This document shows positions 25,365-33,748 of a stretch of DNA of 57,981 bases, piece by piece. The notes under the pieces were generated by a model that did not search any database, had not been told where the DNA came from, and saw only the letters and a program-made list of their open reading frames with translations. Within the stretch, counting starts at the first letter, position 1. Every line of letters begins with the position of its first letter. The stretch is from assembly GCA_005881495.1 (NCBI GenBank), contig VBHI01000212.1:1-57981 (forward strand), read 5' to 3'. Both the position numbers and the translations under genes were made by a program. The DNA comes from Chloroflexota bacterium. Lineage in GTDB: Bacteria > Chloroflexota > Ktedonobacteria > Ktedonobacterales > Ktedonobacteraceae.

Positions 25365-27770
25365 ATGCGGTCGAACATAGTCAATGTAGCTGAGCCTACC
25401 TATTCCTCCCCTATTTTCGATGTTCGAGACCAGCGCAGCCAACCCCTATACGAACCCAGGCTGCCAAACGCGAAACGTCCGCGTCCGCAATCTACCGCAA
25501 AGAAATCGAAGCTGGTGCTTACGCCAAAAGAGGGCTGGTTGGCAATGCTCCTATTGGCCGTGGCAGTCTTCTGCGTGGTCTATTCTATTAGTTCCGTAGG
25601 TTGGGTGAGCCATACCTTTATTTTGTACTGGAGTGCCGCGGCTGGCTTATGCCTCGGCCTGGTTATAGCCAAGATACATCGACTACCACAGCCGATTCTG
25701 CATATGGCCGCCTGCCTCAGCGGCCATTGGCTCTCGGTCTGGCTGACAAGTGTTATTGCCTACCATGCCTCATGGGGATTATTGATAGCAGGGATAGGGT
25801 CAGTCATTACAGACCCGACCAGAATAAACAATAGTGAAATGGTTTTTCTGTTCTACCTCTCTTTTCTCAGTTTCTTCCTTGGTTATTTCGGAGCGTGGCT
25901 GCTCTATCGTGCTCACCTGCCCTGGCTGGTGGCTCTTGTTTATTGCTCTATATTGCTGATCAATCTGAACTATGTAAAACAAGACCTATCGTATGTTGTG
26001 GCCATTTTACTGGCTGTGCTTATCCTCCTTATCGCCCGTATGCAACTGACAATAAAGTTGGATTACTGGAAAGACCAGGGGTTATATACTGATCGTTCCT
26101 GGTTGCGCGGTATTACCATGCGTTTCATGCAGATCGCCTCTGTCATACTGGTGATCACCTTGCTGCTGGGCTGGGCTTTGCCTGTACTGGGACAGCCAGG
26201 CGCGGGAGCGACTGTATGGAATAGCCTGGATAATGCCTGGGCGAACGTTACCCATGGCCACCTGTCGTTGGAAATTCCGGGGTCAGTGCTTAAGCCCTTC
26301 CAGGCGCCGACAAACTTCTTCGGGGATCAATTGACCATTGCTGGCTCTGTGCACTTACCTGCCGGTGAGGTGTTGGATTACACGAGCAGCGCTGCTGCTC
26401 CCCGCTCCCCACAGTACCTCGCGGGATTCAGCTATGACCATTTTGATGGTCACACCTGGACATCTTCAGATCAGGGCAGCATGCGGAATTATGCTGCGAA
26501 CGCCTTGCTGCCGAATGATACGAACGTAAACTTCGCGCCCGTCACCACTTCGGTGACGATTGTGCAGCCGCCGGGTGGTACAAGGCACTATCTCTTTGGG
26601 CCTGCACAGCCGACGACTTTTAATGTTGCCACAACGCTCTATGGAGATCCCTTCGTCTCTGTCTGGTCCCAGCAAAGTGCTTTGACGAAAGGAGAACACT
26701 ACCAGGTCACCTCCAGTATTTCGTCAGCTTCTCCCCATGATTTGTCGGCAGTGCCATTCCCACAGGATAATCCGGATTATTGGAACAGTGGTACAAACTT
26801 CACCACACTGCAAATGGTATATCTCCAGGTGCCCATTAGCATACCTCATCAAGTCCTGCTTACTGCTCAACGATGGACGCAGGGGGCTACAGATATGTAT
26901 GATGCGTTAAAGATGCTCGAAGCGCACCTGAGTAATGAAGCGCAATTTACCTATTCTCTGGATAACCCACCTGTTCCCAATAATGTCGATGCCGTTTCCT
27001 GGCTTTTACAGACGCATCATGGCTATTGCACATATTATGCCACTGCTATGACCATCATGGCTCGCCTGTTAGGGATTCCTGCTCGCGTGGTGAATGGTTT
27101 TAGTCGCGGGCATCTGAACGCTCATCGTAACCTGTGGGTTGTGGATGGCAGTGATGCGCATAGCTGGGTGCAGGCCTACTTTCCTGGATATGGTTGGATC
27201 AATTTTGATCCAACGCCCGGCTTCGCGCTAAATAATACTCAATCTGCCAGTTCTCCTACACTATCATCAAAGCCAACAAAGCCTGCACCTACGCAAACGC
27301 CTGTGCACAAGAAAAAAGGGACGAATCCCAAATTGCCAGTCGATCCATCATCAAGAGCAACTCCAACATCGCTAGATGCAACAGCGCGGCAAAACCTGCT
27401 GCTTGAACTATCTTTGACGGCTCTCGCGGGTTCCATTCTAGTACTGCTTGTGGCCGTTGCGAGATACTGGTGGCGCAATCTCTATAGCGATAGCAGCTTT
27501 GTTGCTGGAACCTACTGGCGTTTGTGTCGCCTCGCAAGCTGGGTGGGCCTATCTCCGCGTGAGTGGCAGACGCCATACGAGTTCAGCCAGATGCTCTGCC
27601 GGCGCGTGCCCCACGAAGCGAAACCCCTCTGGCGACTGACTGAGCTCTATGTGCGCGAGCGCTGGGCCCCACCTGGACGTAGGGACCCGATTTATCGCGT
27701 CCCCACACCCAGCTTTGGCGGGATGCTTTTGGGCTTGCTGTGGCATAGCACAAAGCGTAGCGCGAAATGA
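25365..27770 (+). CDS. Membrane transglutaminase-like protease/transferase (TgpA-type)
   Basis: An 801-residue protein. An N-terminal basic tail precedes about seven membrane helices (residues 50-290). A long extracytoplasmic region holds a transglutaminase core with Cys in HHGYCTYYATAMTIMAR, His in SDAHSWVQAYF and Asp in INFDPTPGF, so the triad is intact. A Ser/Thr/Pro-rich linker follows, then a final helix (LLLELSLTALAGSILVLLVAV) and a cytosolic DUF4129-like tail. This plan is that of TgpA/YebA-type proteins, often encoded with a MoxR ATPase and DUF58 protein; none is adjacent here. AGGAG precedes the ATG. The last 25 codons include a GTAGGG palindromic repeat (27679-27706), so part of the tail (RRDPIYRVPTP) is repeat-derived. 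The substrate is unknown. Confidence 0.85.
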   Translation: MRSNIVNVAEPTYSSPIFDVRDQRSQPLYEPRLPNAKRPRPQSTAKKSKLVLTPKEGWLAMLLLAVAVFCVVYSISSVGWVSHTFILYWSAAAGLCLGLVIAKIHRLPQPILHMAACLSGHWLSVWLTSVIAYHASWGLLIAGIGSVITDPTRINNSEMVFLFYLSFLSFFLGYFGAWLLYRAHLPWLVALVYCSILLINLNYVKQDLSYVVAILLAVLILLIARMQLTIKLDYWKDQGLYTDRSWLRGITMRFMQIASVILVITLLLGWALPVLGQPGAGATVWNSLDNAWANVTHGHLSLEIPGSVLKPFQAPTNFFGDQLTIAGSVHLPAGEVLDYTSSAAAPRSPQYLAGFSYDHFDGHTWTSSDQGSMRNYAANALLPNDTNVNFAPVTTSVTIVQPPGGTRHYLFGPAQPTTFNVATTLYGDPFVSVWSQQSALTKGEHYQVTSSISSASPHDLSAVPFPQDNPDYWNSGTNFTTLQMVYLQVPISIPHQVLLTAQRWTQGATDMYDALKMLEAHLSNEAQFTYSLDNPPVPNNVDAVSWLLQTHHGYCTYYATAMTIMARLLGIPARVVNGFSRGHLNAHRNLWVVDGSDAHSWVQAYFPGYGWINFDPTPGFALNNTQSASSPTLSSKPTKPAPTQTPVHKKKGTNPKLPVDPSSRATPTSLDATARQNLLLELSLTALAGSILVLLVAVARYWWRNLYSDSSFVAGTYWRLCRLASWVGLSPREWQTPYEFSQMLCRRVPHEAKPLWRLTELYVRERWAPPGRRDPIYRVPTPSFGGMLLGLLWHSTKRSAK
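27679..27706. repeat. GTAGGG palindrome, copy inside the transglutaminase gene
   Basis: GTAGGGACCCGATTTATCGC followed by GTCCCCAC folds into a hairpin with CGAT/ATCG around TT and GGGAC/GTCCC below. The frame stays open through it. Confidence 0.6.
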
Positions 27771-27802
27771 CCATGAACGTCCCCGTAGGGGCGGGAGAGG
27801 TG

Positions 27803-28026
27803 CTCTCAACAGTAGGTTTTTTGGGGCGGATTGTCACATTCGTAGGGGCGGGAGAGGTGCGGTGTGGAGAGGGGACGCTTGCGTCGCCCATGATGGCAGG
27901 CATGAAGCGGCGAGGGAACAGGTCGCGGGCGACCCAAGGGTCCCCACCCCTCATCCCTGCCACCCCCGCCCCTACGAGACGAACCCGCTTCCCTGCTCGT
28001 TTCATAACATACCTACCCGTGAAAGC
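27803..28026. repeat. Intergenic repeat A, copy 1 (about 224 bp)
   Basis: Matches 48368-48600 over its length, with small indels. Inside, CGTAGGGGCGGG (27841) and CCGCCCCTACG (27966) are inverted, so the element can fold on itself. A further partial piece (GGGGACGCTTGCGTCGCCCATG) recurs at 28046-28071. It has no coding capacity and looks like a non-autonomous dispersed repeat. Confidence 0.8.
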
Positions 28027-28324
28027 GGGAGAGGTGTGGACGTGGGGAGGGGACGCTTGCGTCGCCCATGGGCTGTGTGGGCTGCCCAGTAATACTGTTG
28101 CTTTCGTCGCGAATGGCCGAAAGGATACGCCCTTGTAGTGACGGGGGTGGGGGAATCTGTGGGACAGAGAGCGGCAAGAGAGAGACCACACCACGTGTTT
28201 CCTGGAAAAGACGCGTACACCTTGCGCATGTGGCAAGGTGTGCTTCTGCTGCCAGACGTTCAGCAGGGGTAACAGCATCAAGCGCGTAGGCGCCTGATAG
28301 TTCTTCAAATTCTTCGCAGGTCAT
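28013..28324 (-). pseudogene. Truncated zinc-finger anti-sigma factor gene
   Basis: From ATG 28324 the frame encodes about 80 residues of a RskA-type anti-sigma N-terminus: MTCEEFEELSGAYALDAVTP with Cys3, then H29-x3-C33-x2-C36, and a Pro-rich stretch PQIPPPPSLQGRIL. It then runs into repeat-A sequence (MGDASVPSP) and loses the membrane and extracytoplasmic parts. No sigma factor gene is adjacent; the IscB element sits where one would be expected upstream. Probably dead, although a short zinc-finger product could still be made. Confidence 0.65.
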
Positions 28325-28351
28325 GTTGGGTCTCTCCAATCTCATCACCAA

Positions 28352-28388
28352 CTTCCGCCTGCGGAAGCCCCTGCATTCATGCAAGGGG
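28352..28388. repeat. Paired hairpins, likely 3-prime end of the IscB element
   Basis: Two adjacent stem-loops: CTTCCGC/GCGGAAG (28352-28367) and CCCCTGCAT/ATGCAAGGGG with one bulge (28368-28388). Subterminal hairpins of this kind mark the ends of IS200/IS605-family elements and lie just past the iscB stop codon. The boundary is inferred, not proved. Confidence 0.5.
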
Positions 28389-28440
28389 AGGAAGCAGGCG
28401 TTCCTTGTTGTGGGCAAGGGAGGGGGCTTTTCGTTGCTTT

Positions 28441-29712
28441 TCATGCCATCGCGTAATCATACCCCTCGGCCCTCTGGAGTATGCGACAAAAGCGCGCTGG
28501 AATGCCCTGCACCTTGCTCATGCGAAACTGCCCGTTGGCGCGGACCGCGATGCGTCCGGTATGCGTGCCACACGCGGCGAACCCGGCAGGCACGACCGCT
28601 CGCACACGGTCGCCCGTCTTGATGCCCCGGACCTGCTTCTGGCGCATGAGATAGCCGCGTGGGAAGCCATACTCGTCAACGTTGGTGCGACCATAGCGCC
28701 CCCGACCCATCGCTGTGATGGCCACCGTCTTGAGCTTGCCCGCATCCACTCCTGCCAGGTCTCCTACGCAGAGCGCATCCAGGGCATGCGTTTTGGAGAG
28801 ACCGAAGCGCGCCCGGGTCCAGCGCGTGCGTCCACCGCTCCAGGTGCCGATGGGCAGCCCCAGTTTCTCAAGCTCGCGCACCAGCGCGAAACGCGTTGCG
28901 TTGACCGCGGCGGCGTCCCTGAGCGGGGCCTTGGCCTGCGCCTCGACCTCTGGGTGGCCGAACTCGGCCGCCGTCCGGTTGCCCTTGGCGCTGTTGCAGT
29001 CGTGGCAGGCCAGCACGAGGTTGGACACCCGATTGGAGCCGCCACGGCTGCGGGGCAGCTGGTGATCGAGCTCGAAGGGCACCTCCCCCTTGCCGCAATA
29101 CGCGCAGCGGTGCCCGAACTTCTCCAGCAGATAGGCCCGCGTCTCCCAGCCGGCCCGCTCACCCTGCTGGTACTCAATGCCGCTGATCTCCGGGTTCTGC
29201 AGCAGCTGCGGGTCGAATTTGACGCGTTCCACCTCGATGCGCCTGACGGGCGCCCACCTGCCGTAGCGCCGCGTCCAATTCAGCACGTTGCCGACCCGCG
29301 AGGTGAGCGAGGGCGGGAGCCACCCCTGCGGACGCCTGCGGTGATCGAAGCGCGGCGGCCGGTAACGCAGGTTGGCGCTGCGGCGGCGGCGGCGATGACC
29401 CGCGCGCTCGAGCATGGCCTGATGCACGGCCGCTCCCCGGTGGCGCACCTCGGAGAGATGCAGCGCGTGATGGTGCGGGCCCTCTTCCGTTGCCTCTTGC
29501 CTCACCATGGCCATGCCCGTGGTCTTGCTGCCCGGATCGATCTTGATTGCCACCGGTTGTAGTGTACTCTCCTCCACACGACGATCCCTGAGCCGGATCA
29601 CGAACGGGCTCAGCCGGTGTACCACCGCCCGCTTGCGGGCGAGCAGCAGCCGTGCCCGTTTGGGCGAGCACGGCATGAGCGGCTTCTTGTGTCTGTCCAG
29701 TACAAACACCAT
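28441..29712 (-). CDS. iscB: IscB RNA-guided endonuclease
   Basis: A 423-residue protein with every part of IscB, the ancestor-like relative of Cas9. The order is: N-terminal PLMP domain (KKPLMPCSPKRARLLL), RuvC-I with Asp59 (IKIDPGSKTTG), arginine-rich bridge helix (about 100-130, GHRRRRR), RuvC-II (RRIEVERVKFD), HNH with C203/C206, His217 in ELDH and C236/C239, and RuvC-III with His309 and Asp312 (THALDAL). All catalytic residues are present, so it should be active. AGGAGG precedes ATG 29712. Known IscBs use an omega RNA encoded just upstream to cut dsDNA; a matching structured region lies at 29713-30022. No tnpA is present, so it is a solitary or domesticated copy. Ktedonobacter is one of the genera in which IscB was characterised. 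Confidence 0.93.
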   Translation of the reverse strand: MVFVLDRHKKPLMPCSPKRARLLLARKRAVVHRLSPFVIRLRDRRVEESTLQPVAIKIDPGSKTTGMAMVRQEATEEGPHHHALHLSEVRHRGAAVHQAMLERAGHRRRRRSANLRYRPPRFDHRRRPQGWLPPSLTSRVGNVLNWTRRYGRWAPVRRIEVERVKFDPQLLQNPEISGIEYQQGERAGWETRAYLLEKFGHRCAYCGKGEVPFELDHQLPRSRGGSNRVSNLVLACHDCNSAKGNRTAAEFGHPEVEAQAKAPLRDAAAVNATRFALVRELEKLGLPIGTWSGGRTRWTRARFGLSKTHALDALCVGDLAGVDAGKLKTVAITAMGRGRYGRTNVDEYGFPRGYLMRQKQVRGIKTGDRVRAVVPAGFAACGTHTGRIAVRANGQFRMSKVQGIPARFCRILQRAEGYDYAMA

Positions 29713-30038
29713 GACATTGCCTCCTGTTCCCCGCGCAACGCGGGTCCCCTTACGGGGCTGTGTGACGGTCCCGGGCCGGCGTGCCCGGAACGCTCCCCTC
29801 GCCCATGTTGGAACGGCTTGTTCGGCTCTGCGCACCGCCCGATACCCCGAACGGGCTGTTAACGACAGAGCGGCAGGGCTCCAGACTGAGGAAGCATCTG
29901 GAGGTGCCATGACCGTTTCAACGGAGTCCCCTCGTCTCGAGGCCGTCTCGATCAGGGACCGGGGCTGGACAACGACGGGTTTGCGTTTGGCAAGCCCCCG
30001 CGTTCGACGCGTGGGGTCGTTGACTTGACCTTAATTAC
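29713..30038 (-). ncRNA. Probable omega RNA (HEARO) for IscB, with guide at its 5-prime end
   Basis: The 310 bp before iscB are GC-rich and hairpin-dense without another supported gene. On the minus strand, CAACGAC (30022-30016) pairs with GTCGTTG (29976-29970), enclosing a CCCCACGCG/CGCGGGGG hairpin. Further stems follow down to the iscB ribosome-binding site, which is the usual omega RNA place and style. If the scaffold begins at 30022, the guide would be about 16 nt at 30038-30023, where the sequence turns AT-rich, as expected at an element boundary. The exact ends are inferred. Nothing else is evident between 30039 and 30205. Confidence 0.7.
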
Positions 30039-30205
30039 GACTTCCACGGCTTAATAGATTACCTACTTGTTAGACAAGATGATACCTCAGTTATTATAGG
30101 CTCTCTGTGCCGCATGGAAAAGGGGGTCTTCGACCTATCTTTATGGAATAATCTATAATAGGTAAAGCAAGATAACATTGAGAATAATGGAAGCGTGATA
30201 AGCCT

Positions 30206-31455
30206 ATGGACACACTCTTGCTGTTAACAGCGAAAGTTGCCGCATCGACGGGCATCGGCCTGCTGATAGGGCTTGAGCGCGAGTGGGCGCATAAAGAAGC
30301 AGGCGTGAGAAGCTTTGCTATCACTGCCTTGATTGGTACGCTGGCGTGGCTTGTCTCGCCTATCCTGGCATATACGCAGCTTGGCATCGTGCTGGTCATT
30401 ATTATCATTGTCAATCTCTTTACCCTGCAGAAGGAACGAAACCTGGAGATTACCACGTCCCTGGCATTGGCTGTGACAAATATTTTGGGGATACTGGTTG
30501 GCATGGGAGCCTTTTTATTGCCTTTGCCAGCGCGATTGTGATCACGGCCCTGCTGTCCTGGAAAACAGAGATGGTGGCTTTCACCAGTAAGCTTACTGTG
30601 GCCGAGATACGCGGTACGCTGCTGATGGCCTTTATTACCGCGGTTGTCTTTCCACTGCTGCCAGATGGCTATATTGATCCCTGGCATATCGTCAATCCCC
30701 GCTCGATCTGGCTCACTGTGATTATTGTGTCCGCGCTCAATTTCGTCAATTATGTGCTGTTACGGCAGTTCGGCATGAAAGCTATTCGGTATACCGCTAT
30801 TCTGGGCGGATTCGTCAATAGCGCGATTACTTCTGCCCTCATAGGTGAGGAACTCAAGGCCAGTCCAGATTTTGCCGTAGCGGCCCCTGCGGCTTTCTTG
30901 CTGGCCGACATAGCGATGATTATCCGCAATGCTGTTCTGGTGGCTATTTTTTCCTGGGCTGCAGGCCTACAGGGGAGTATAACGGTATTCCTGGTGTTAG
31001 GGCCAATGGTGCTGGTCGCAGCCATTATCGTAGTGGTGATTTACTTGCGCTCGGCGCGAAAAACACAGGTGCCTTCCAAGAGCTCGCCATTAACTTCTCC
31101 GCTGGCGCTGCGCTCGGTGCTCACCTTTGGCCTGTTGTTTTTCTCTTTGACGGTCGTCAGTGGATTGGCCCAACGCTTCTTTGGTTCGATAGGTTTCATG
31201 GCTGTTGTCGTGCTGGGAGCGTTGGCAAGCACAGCCGCCTCCGCTGTGCTTGTAGGGACGCACCTACGGCTGCAACAGATCACAGCCGACCCAGCAGCTA
31301 TCGCTATATACTTTGCCACCGTGGTGGGATTAGTACTGGACTTAGTGATTTTTTACACGGTCACTCGTAACAAGGGCATAAGTCTGCGCCTTGCGTTCTT
31401 CCTGCTGCTCGTTATAGCTGCTGGCGGTGTCGCGGTGGTTTTGCTGACCCTTTGA
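30206..31455 (+). pseudogene. MgtC/DUF4010-type membrane protein gene with a one-base frameshift
   Basis: The first 105 codons encode an MgtC-like N-terminus (GIGLLIGLEREW, VRSFAITALIGTLAW). The continuing protein (IAFASAIVITALLSWKTEM through LLRQFGMKAIRYTAILGGFVNSAITSALIGEEL to the C-terminal helices) is in another frame. The shift falls in a run of five T at 30512-30516; one extra T would restore a continuous protein of about 416 residues with some 12 helices. It is either a recent mutation, a sequencing slip in a homopolymer, or slippage-dependent expression. Family members are putative transporters of unknown substrate. GGAAG lies before the ATG. Confidence 0.8.
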
Positions 31456-31582
31456 TGATCTCCGCGATCTGCTGCTCATTTCCTCATTTGGAAAAACATT
31501 GTTGGGGTGGTAGACTTTATTAGCTTTGAAAGATGTGCTGAGCTGGTCCTGGGTGTTTTTAATAGTTTAGGAGTAGAGTTGT

Positions 31583-32749
31583 ATGTCCACTTCCGCTTCT
31601 CGCGTCGCAACGTTTGGGACGACTATTTTTACCGAAATTAATATTCTGGCGCAGCAACATGACGCGCTGAACCTGGGGCAGGGGAGGCCAGACTTTGACA
31701 CGCCACCTGATATTGTTGCGCACATGATCCAGGCGTTGCAGTCGGGCCAGCATAACCAGTATCCCCCTGGTATTGGCATCCCGTCGTTGCGCGAAGCGAT
31801 TGTCGATCACGCGGCACGTTTCTACAACTTGGAGATCGACGTGGCAAGCGGGGTGATCGTCACTTCTGGCGCGACCGAGGGGATTTTCTCAGCTATACTG
31901 GGGCTGGTTGATCCGGGAGACGAGGTGATTGTAATCGAGCCGTTTTACGATTCGTATGTGCCAAATATTTTGATGGCGAACGCTGTGCCGATCTATGTGC
32001 CCCTCCATCCTCCGACCTGGGCATTTGATCCCGATGAACTGCGCGCCGCGTTCAGCAAACGCACGCGAGCGCTGATCTTGAACACCCCGCAGAACCCCTG
32101 TGGCCGTGTGTTTACCTGGCAGGAATTGAGCCTGATCGCCGAGTTGTGCACCGAACATGATGTGACGGTTATTGCGGATGAAGTGTACGAGCACCTGACC
32201 TTTGGGAGTGCACAGCATACTCCCATCGCAACACTGCCGGGTATGTTTGAACGCACGGTTACTGTAAGCAGCGCCGGAAAGTCGTTCAGCGCGACTGGCT
32301 GGAAGGTTGGGTGGGTCTATGGGCACCCTGATCTTGTCGCAGGTGTATGGCGGGCACACCAGTTCGTGACATTCGCGACACACCATCCCTCGCAGGAAGC
32401 AATTGCCTACGCGCTCAATCTTCCCGATACGTACTACGAGGGCTTTCGGTCAATGTATGAAAGAAAGCGCCAATTGATGATGTCGGCTCTGGACGGCGGC
32501 GGATTGAAGTACCAGGTCCCAGAGGGGACCTACTTTATTATGGCGAATTATTCTGATGTGTTTGACGGTACGCCATTGGAATTTACGCGCTATCTCATAC
32601 AAGAGATTGGCGTGGCATGTATCCCGCCAGAGACATTTTACGGCCAGGAGCATGCCAATATTGGGCACGGTTATATACGTTTCGCCTTCTGCAAGGGCGA
32701 TGACTTGTTAGAACAGGTGAAAGAGCGGCTGGGAAAATTAGGGAAGTGA
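31583..32749 (+). CDS. PLP-dependent aminotransferase class I/II
   Basis: A 388-residue fold-type I aminotransferase. It has the N-terminal LNLGQGRPDFDTPP motif, YPPGIGIPSLREAI, the cofactor-ring Tyr in EPFYDSY, NTPQNPCGRV, IADEVYEH (Asp contacting the pyridine nitrogen), the Schiff-base Lys233 in SSAGKSFSATGWKVGW, and a C-terminal Arg in YIRFAFC. The closest groups are kynurenine/glutamine transaminase and methionine aminotransferase (YbdL-like), so it probably acts on aromatic or sulfur amino acids; the exact substrate cannot be read. AGGAG lies upstream. It stands alone, followed by a small terminator. Confidence 0.88.
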   Translation: MSTSASRVATFGTTIFTEINILAQQHDALNLGQGRPDFDTPPDIVAHMIQALQSGQHNQYPPGIGIPSLREAIVDHAARFYNLEIDVASGVIVTSGATEGIFSAILGLVDPGDEVIVIEPFYDSYVPNILMANAVPIYVPLHPPTWAFDPDELRAAFSKRTRALILNTPQNPCGRVFTWQELSLIAELCTEHDVTVIADEVYEHLTFGSAQHTPIATLPGMFERTVTVSSAGKSFSATGWKVGWVYGHPDLVAGVWRAHQFVTFATHHPSQEAIAYALNLPDTYYEGFRSMYERKRQLMMSALDGGGLKYQVPEGTYFIMANYSDVFDGTPLEFTRYLIQEIGVACIPPETFYGQEHANIGHGYIRFAFCKGDDLLEQVKERLGKLGK

Positions 32750-32768
32750 GAACTTCACTTCTTTAAAA
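32743..32768 (+). terminator. Terminator after the aminotransferase gene
   Basis: GAAGTGA (32743-32749, including the stop codon) pairs with TCACTTC (32755-32761), followed by TTT and an A run. The remaining gap to 33079 shows no gene. Confidence 0.55.
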
Positions 32769-33079
32769 AAAAGGCACGAAAACACTTGACTTTTATCGTT
32801 CAATCGAGCAGAATTGTAAAAAGCCTGCTGCTTATTTATGACGACCTGATTGTGGGTGTCATAATTTGTGAGATTTTTGTTCTTAGGAACGTATATCTTC
32901 CTAGAGTAGGCGAGCACGCCATCTATCAGGTATATCCCTTATCATTGTTTCCTTTCCATGCCGGATCCGTAGTTCAGGTTAGTATACGTTTTTTGGATAC
33001 TGTATGTAATACACCGCTAGAGAGGTGGCTGGCGGCGAGGTTTGATGGAGGGATAGACCGAGGTCTGTAAGGAGCAATC

Positions 33080-33748
33080 ATGGTGCAACAGGACTGGTCT
33101 GATGACGACCTTGCCCAAAGGCTGCATGAGCGTAACCCGGAGGCTTTGGAGACGCTTATCTCCCGGTATTCTCGAGAAATATATTATTTTATCCGCGTCG
33201 TTTTGGATGGTATTGGAGTTGCGCAGGATGCCGAAGAATGTGTCAATGATCTCTTCGTCGCAGTCTGGCAAGAGATTGACTCGTTTGATCCCGTACGGGG
33301 AACGTTGCGTACCTGGCTAACGATGCGAGCAAAGTATATCGCATTGGATCGACGGCGCCAATTGTGCCGCCGCCAGGCGTACAATATCCAATCGGCGGAA
33401 GAAGCCCGCCAATGGACGTCATCTGACATCAATGGTGGGCGGAAAACCTTTGGCTGGGGAGGGTATGATGGTGACAATAGGGTCACTCTTCCTCCACATC
33501 CAGAGTCTAGTATGGAAAACTTATTGGAACAAGGTGAGAGGCGCGAAGAATTGAGCCTGGCCTTGGCGACGTTGCCTGAGCTTGACCGCTATCTGATTTA
33601 TCAACGTTACTTTAAGTTCGCTAGCACCGAGGAACTGGCAGCAAAGACGGGACTTACCCGTCATGCGGTTGATACTCGACTCTGGCGAGCGCGGAAAAGC
33701 TTGCGTGAGGCGCTCAAGGAGCATGCACATGAGTATGAGCGAATTTGA
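33080..33748 (+). CDS. ECF RNA polymerase sigma factor
   Basis: A 222-residue ECF sigma factor. Region 2 spans about 20-95 (LETLISRYSREIYYFI, DAEECVNDLFVAVWQ, TWLTMRAKYIALDRRR). A longer-than-usual Gly-rich linker (SSDINGGRKTFGWGGYDGD) follows. Region 4 lies at about 155-212 (LSLALATLPELDRYLIYQRYF, STEELAAKTGLTRHAVDTRLWRARKSL). TAAGGAG precedes the ATG. Its last 20 bp overlap the start of the membrane anti-sigma gene, so the two are coupled. It should respond to an envelope signal transmitted by that partner. The linker insertion is unusual but in frame. Confidence 0.9.
   Translation: MVQQDWSDDDLAQRLHERNPEALETLISRYSREIYYFIRVVLDGIGVAQDAEECVNDLFVAVWQEIDSFDPVRGTLRTWLTMRAKYIALDRRRQLCRRQAYNIQSAEEARQWTSSDINGGRKTFGWGGYDGDNRVTLPPHPESSMENLLEQGERREELSLALATLPELDRYLIYQRYFKFASTEELAAKTGLTRHAVDTRLWRARKSLREALKEHAHEYERI

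Noticed and set aside
28405..29562. Long plus-strand frame opposite iscB
   Set aside because: It is an antisense shadow of a GC-rich gene, with no domain and no ribosome-binding site, while the minus strand encodes a complete IscB.
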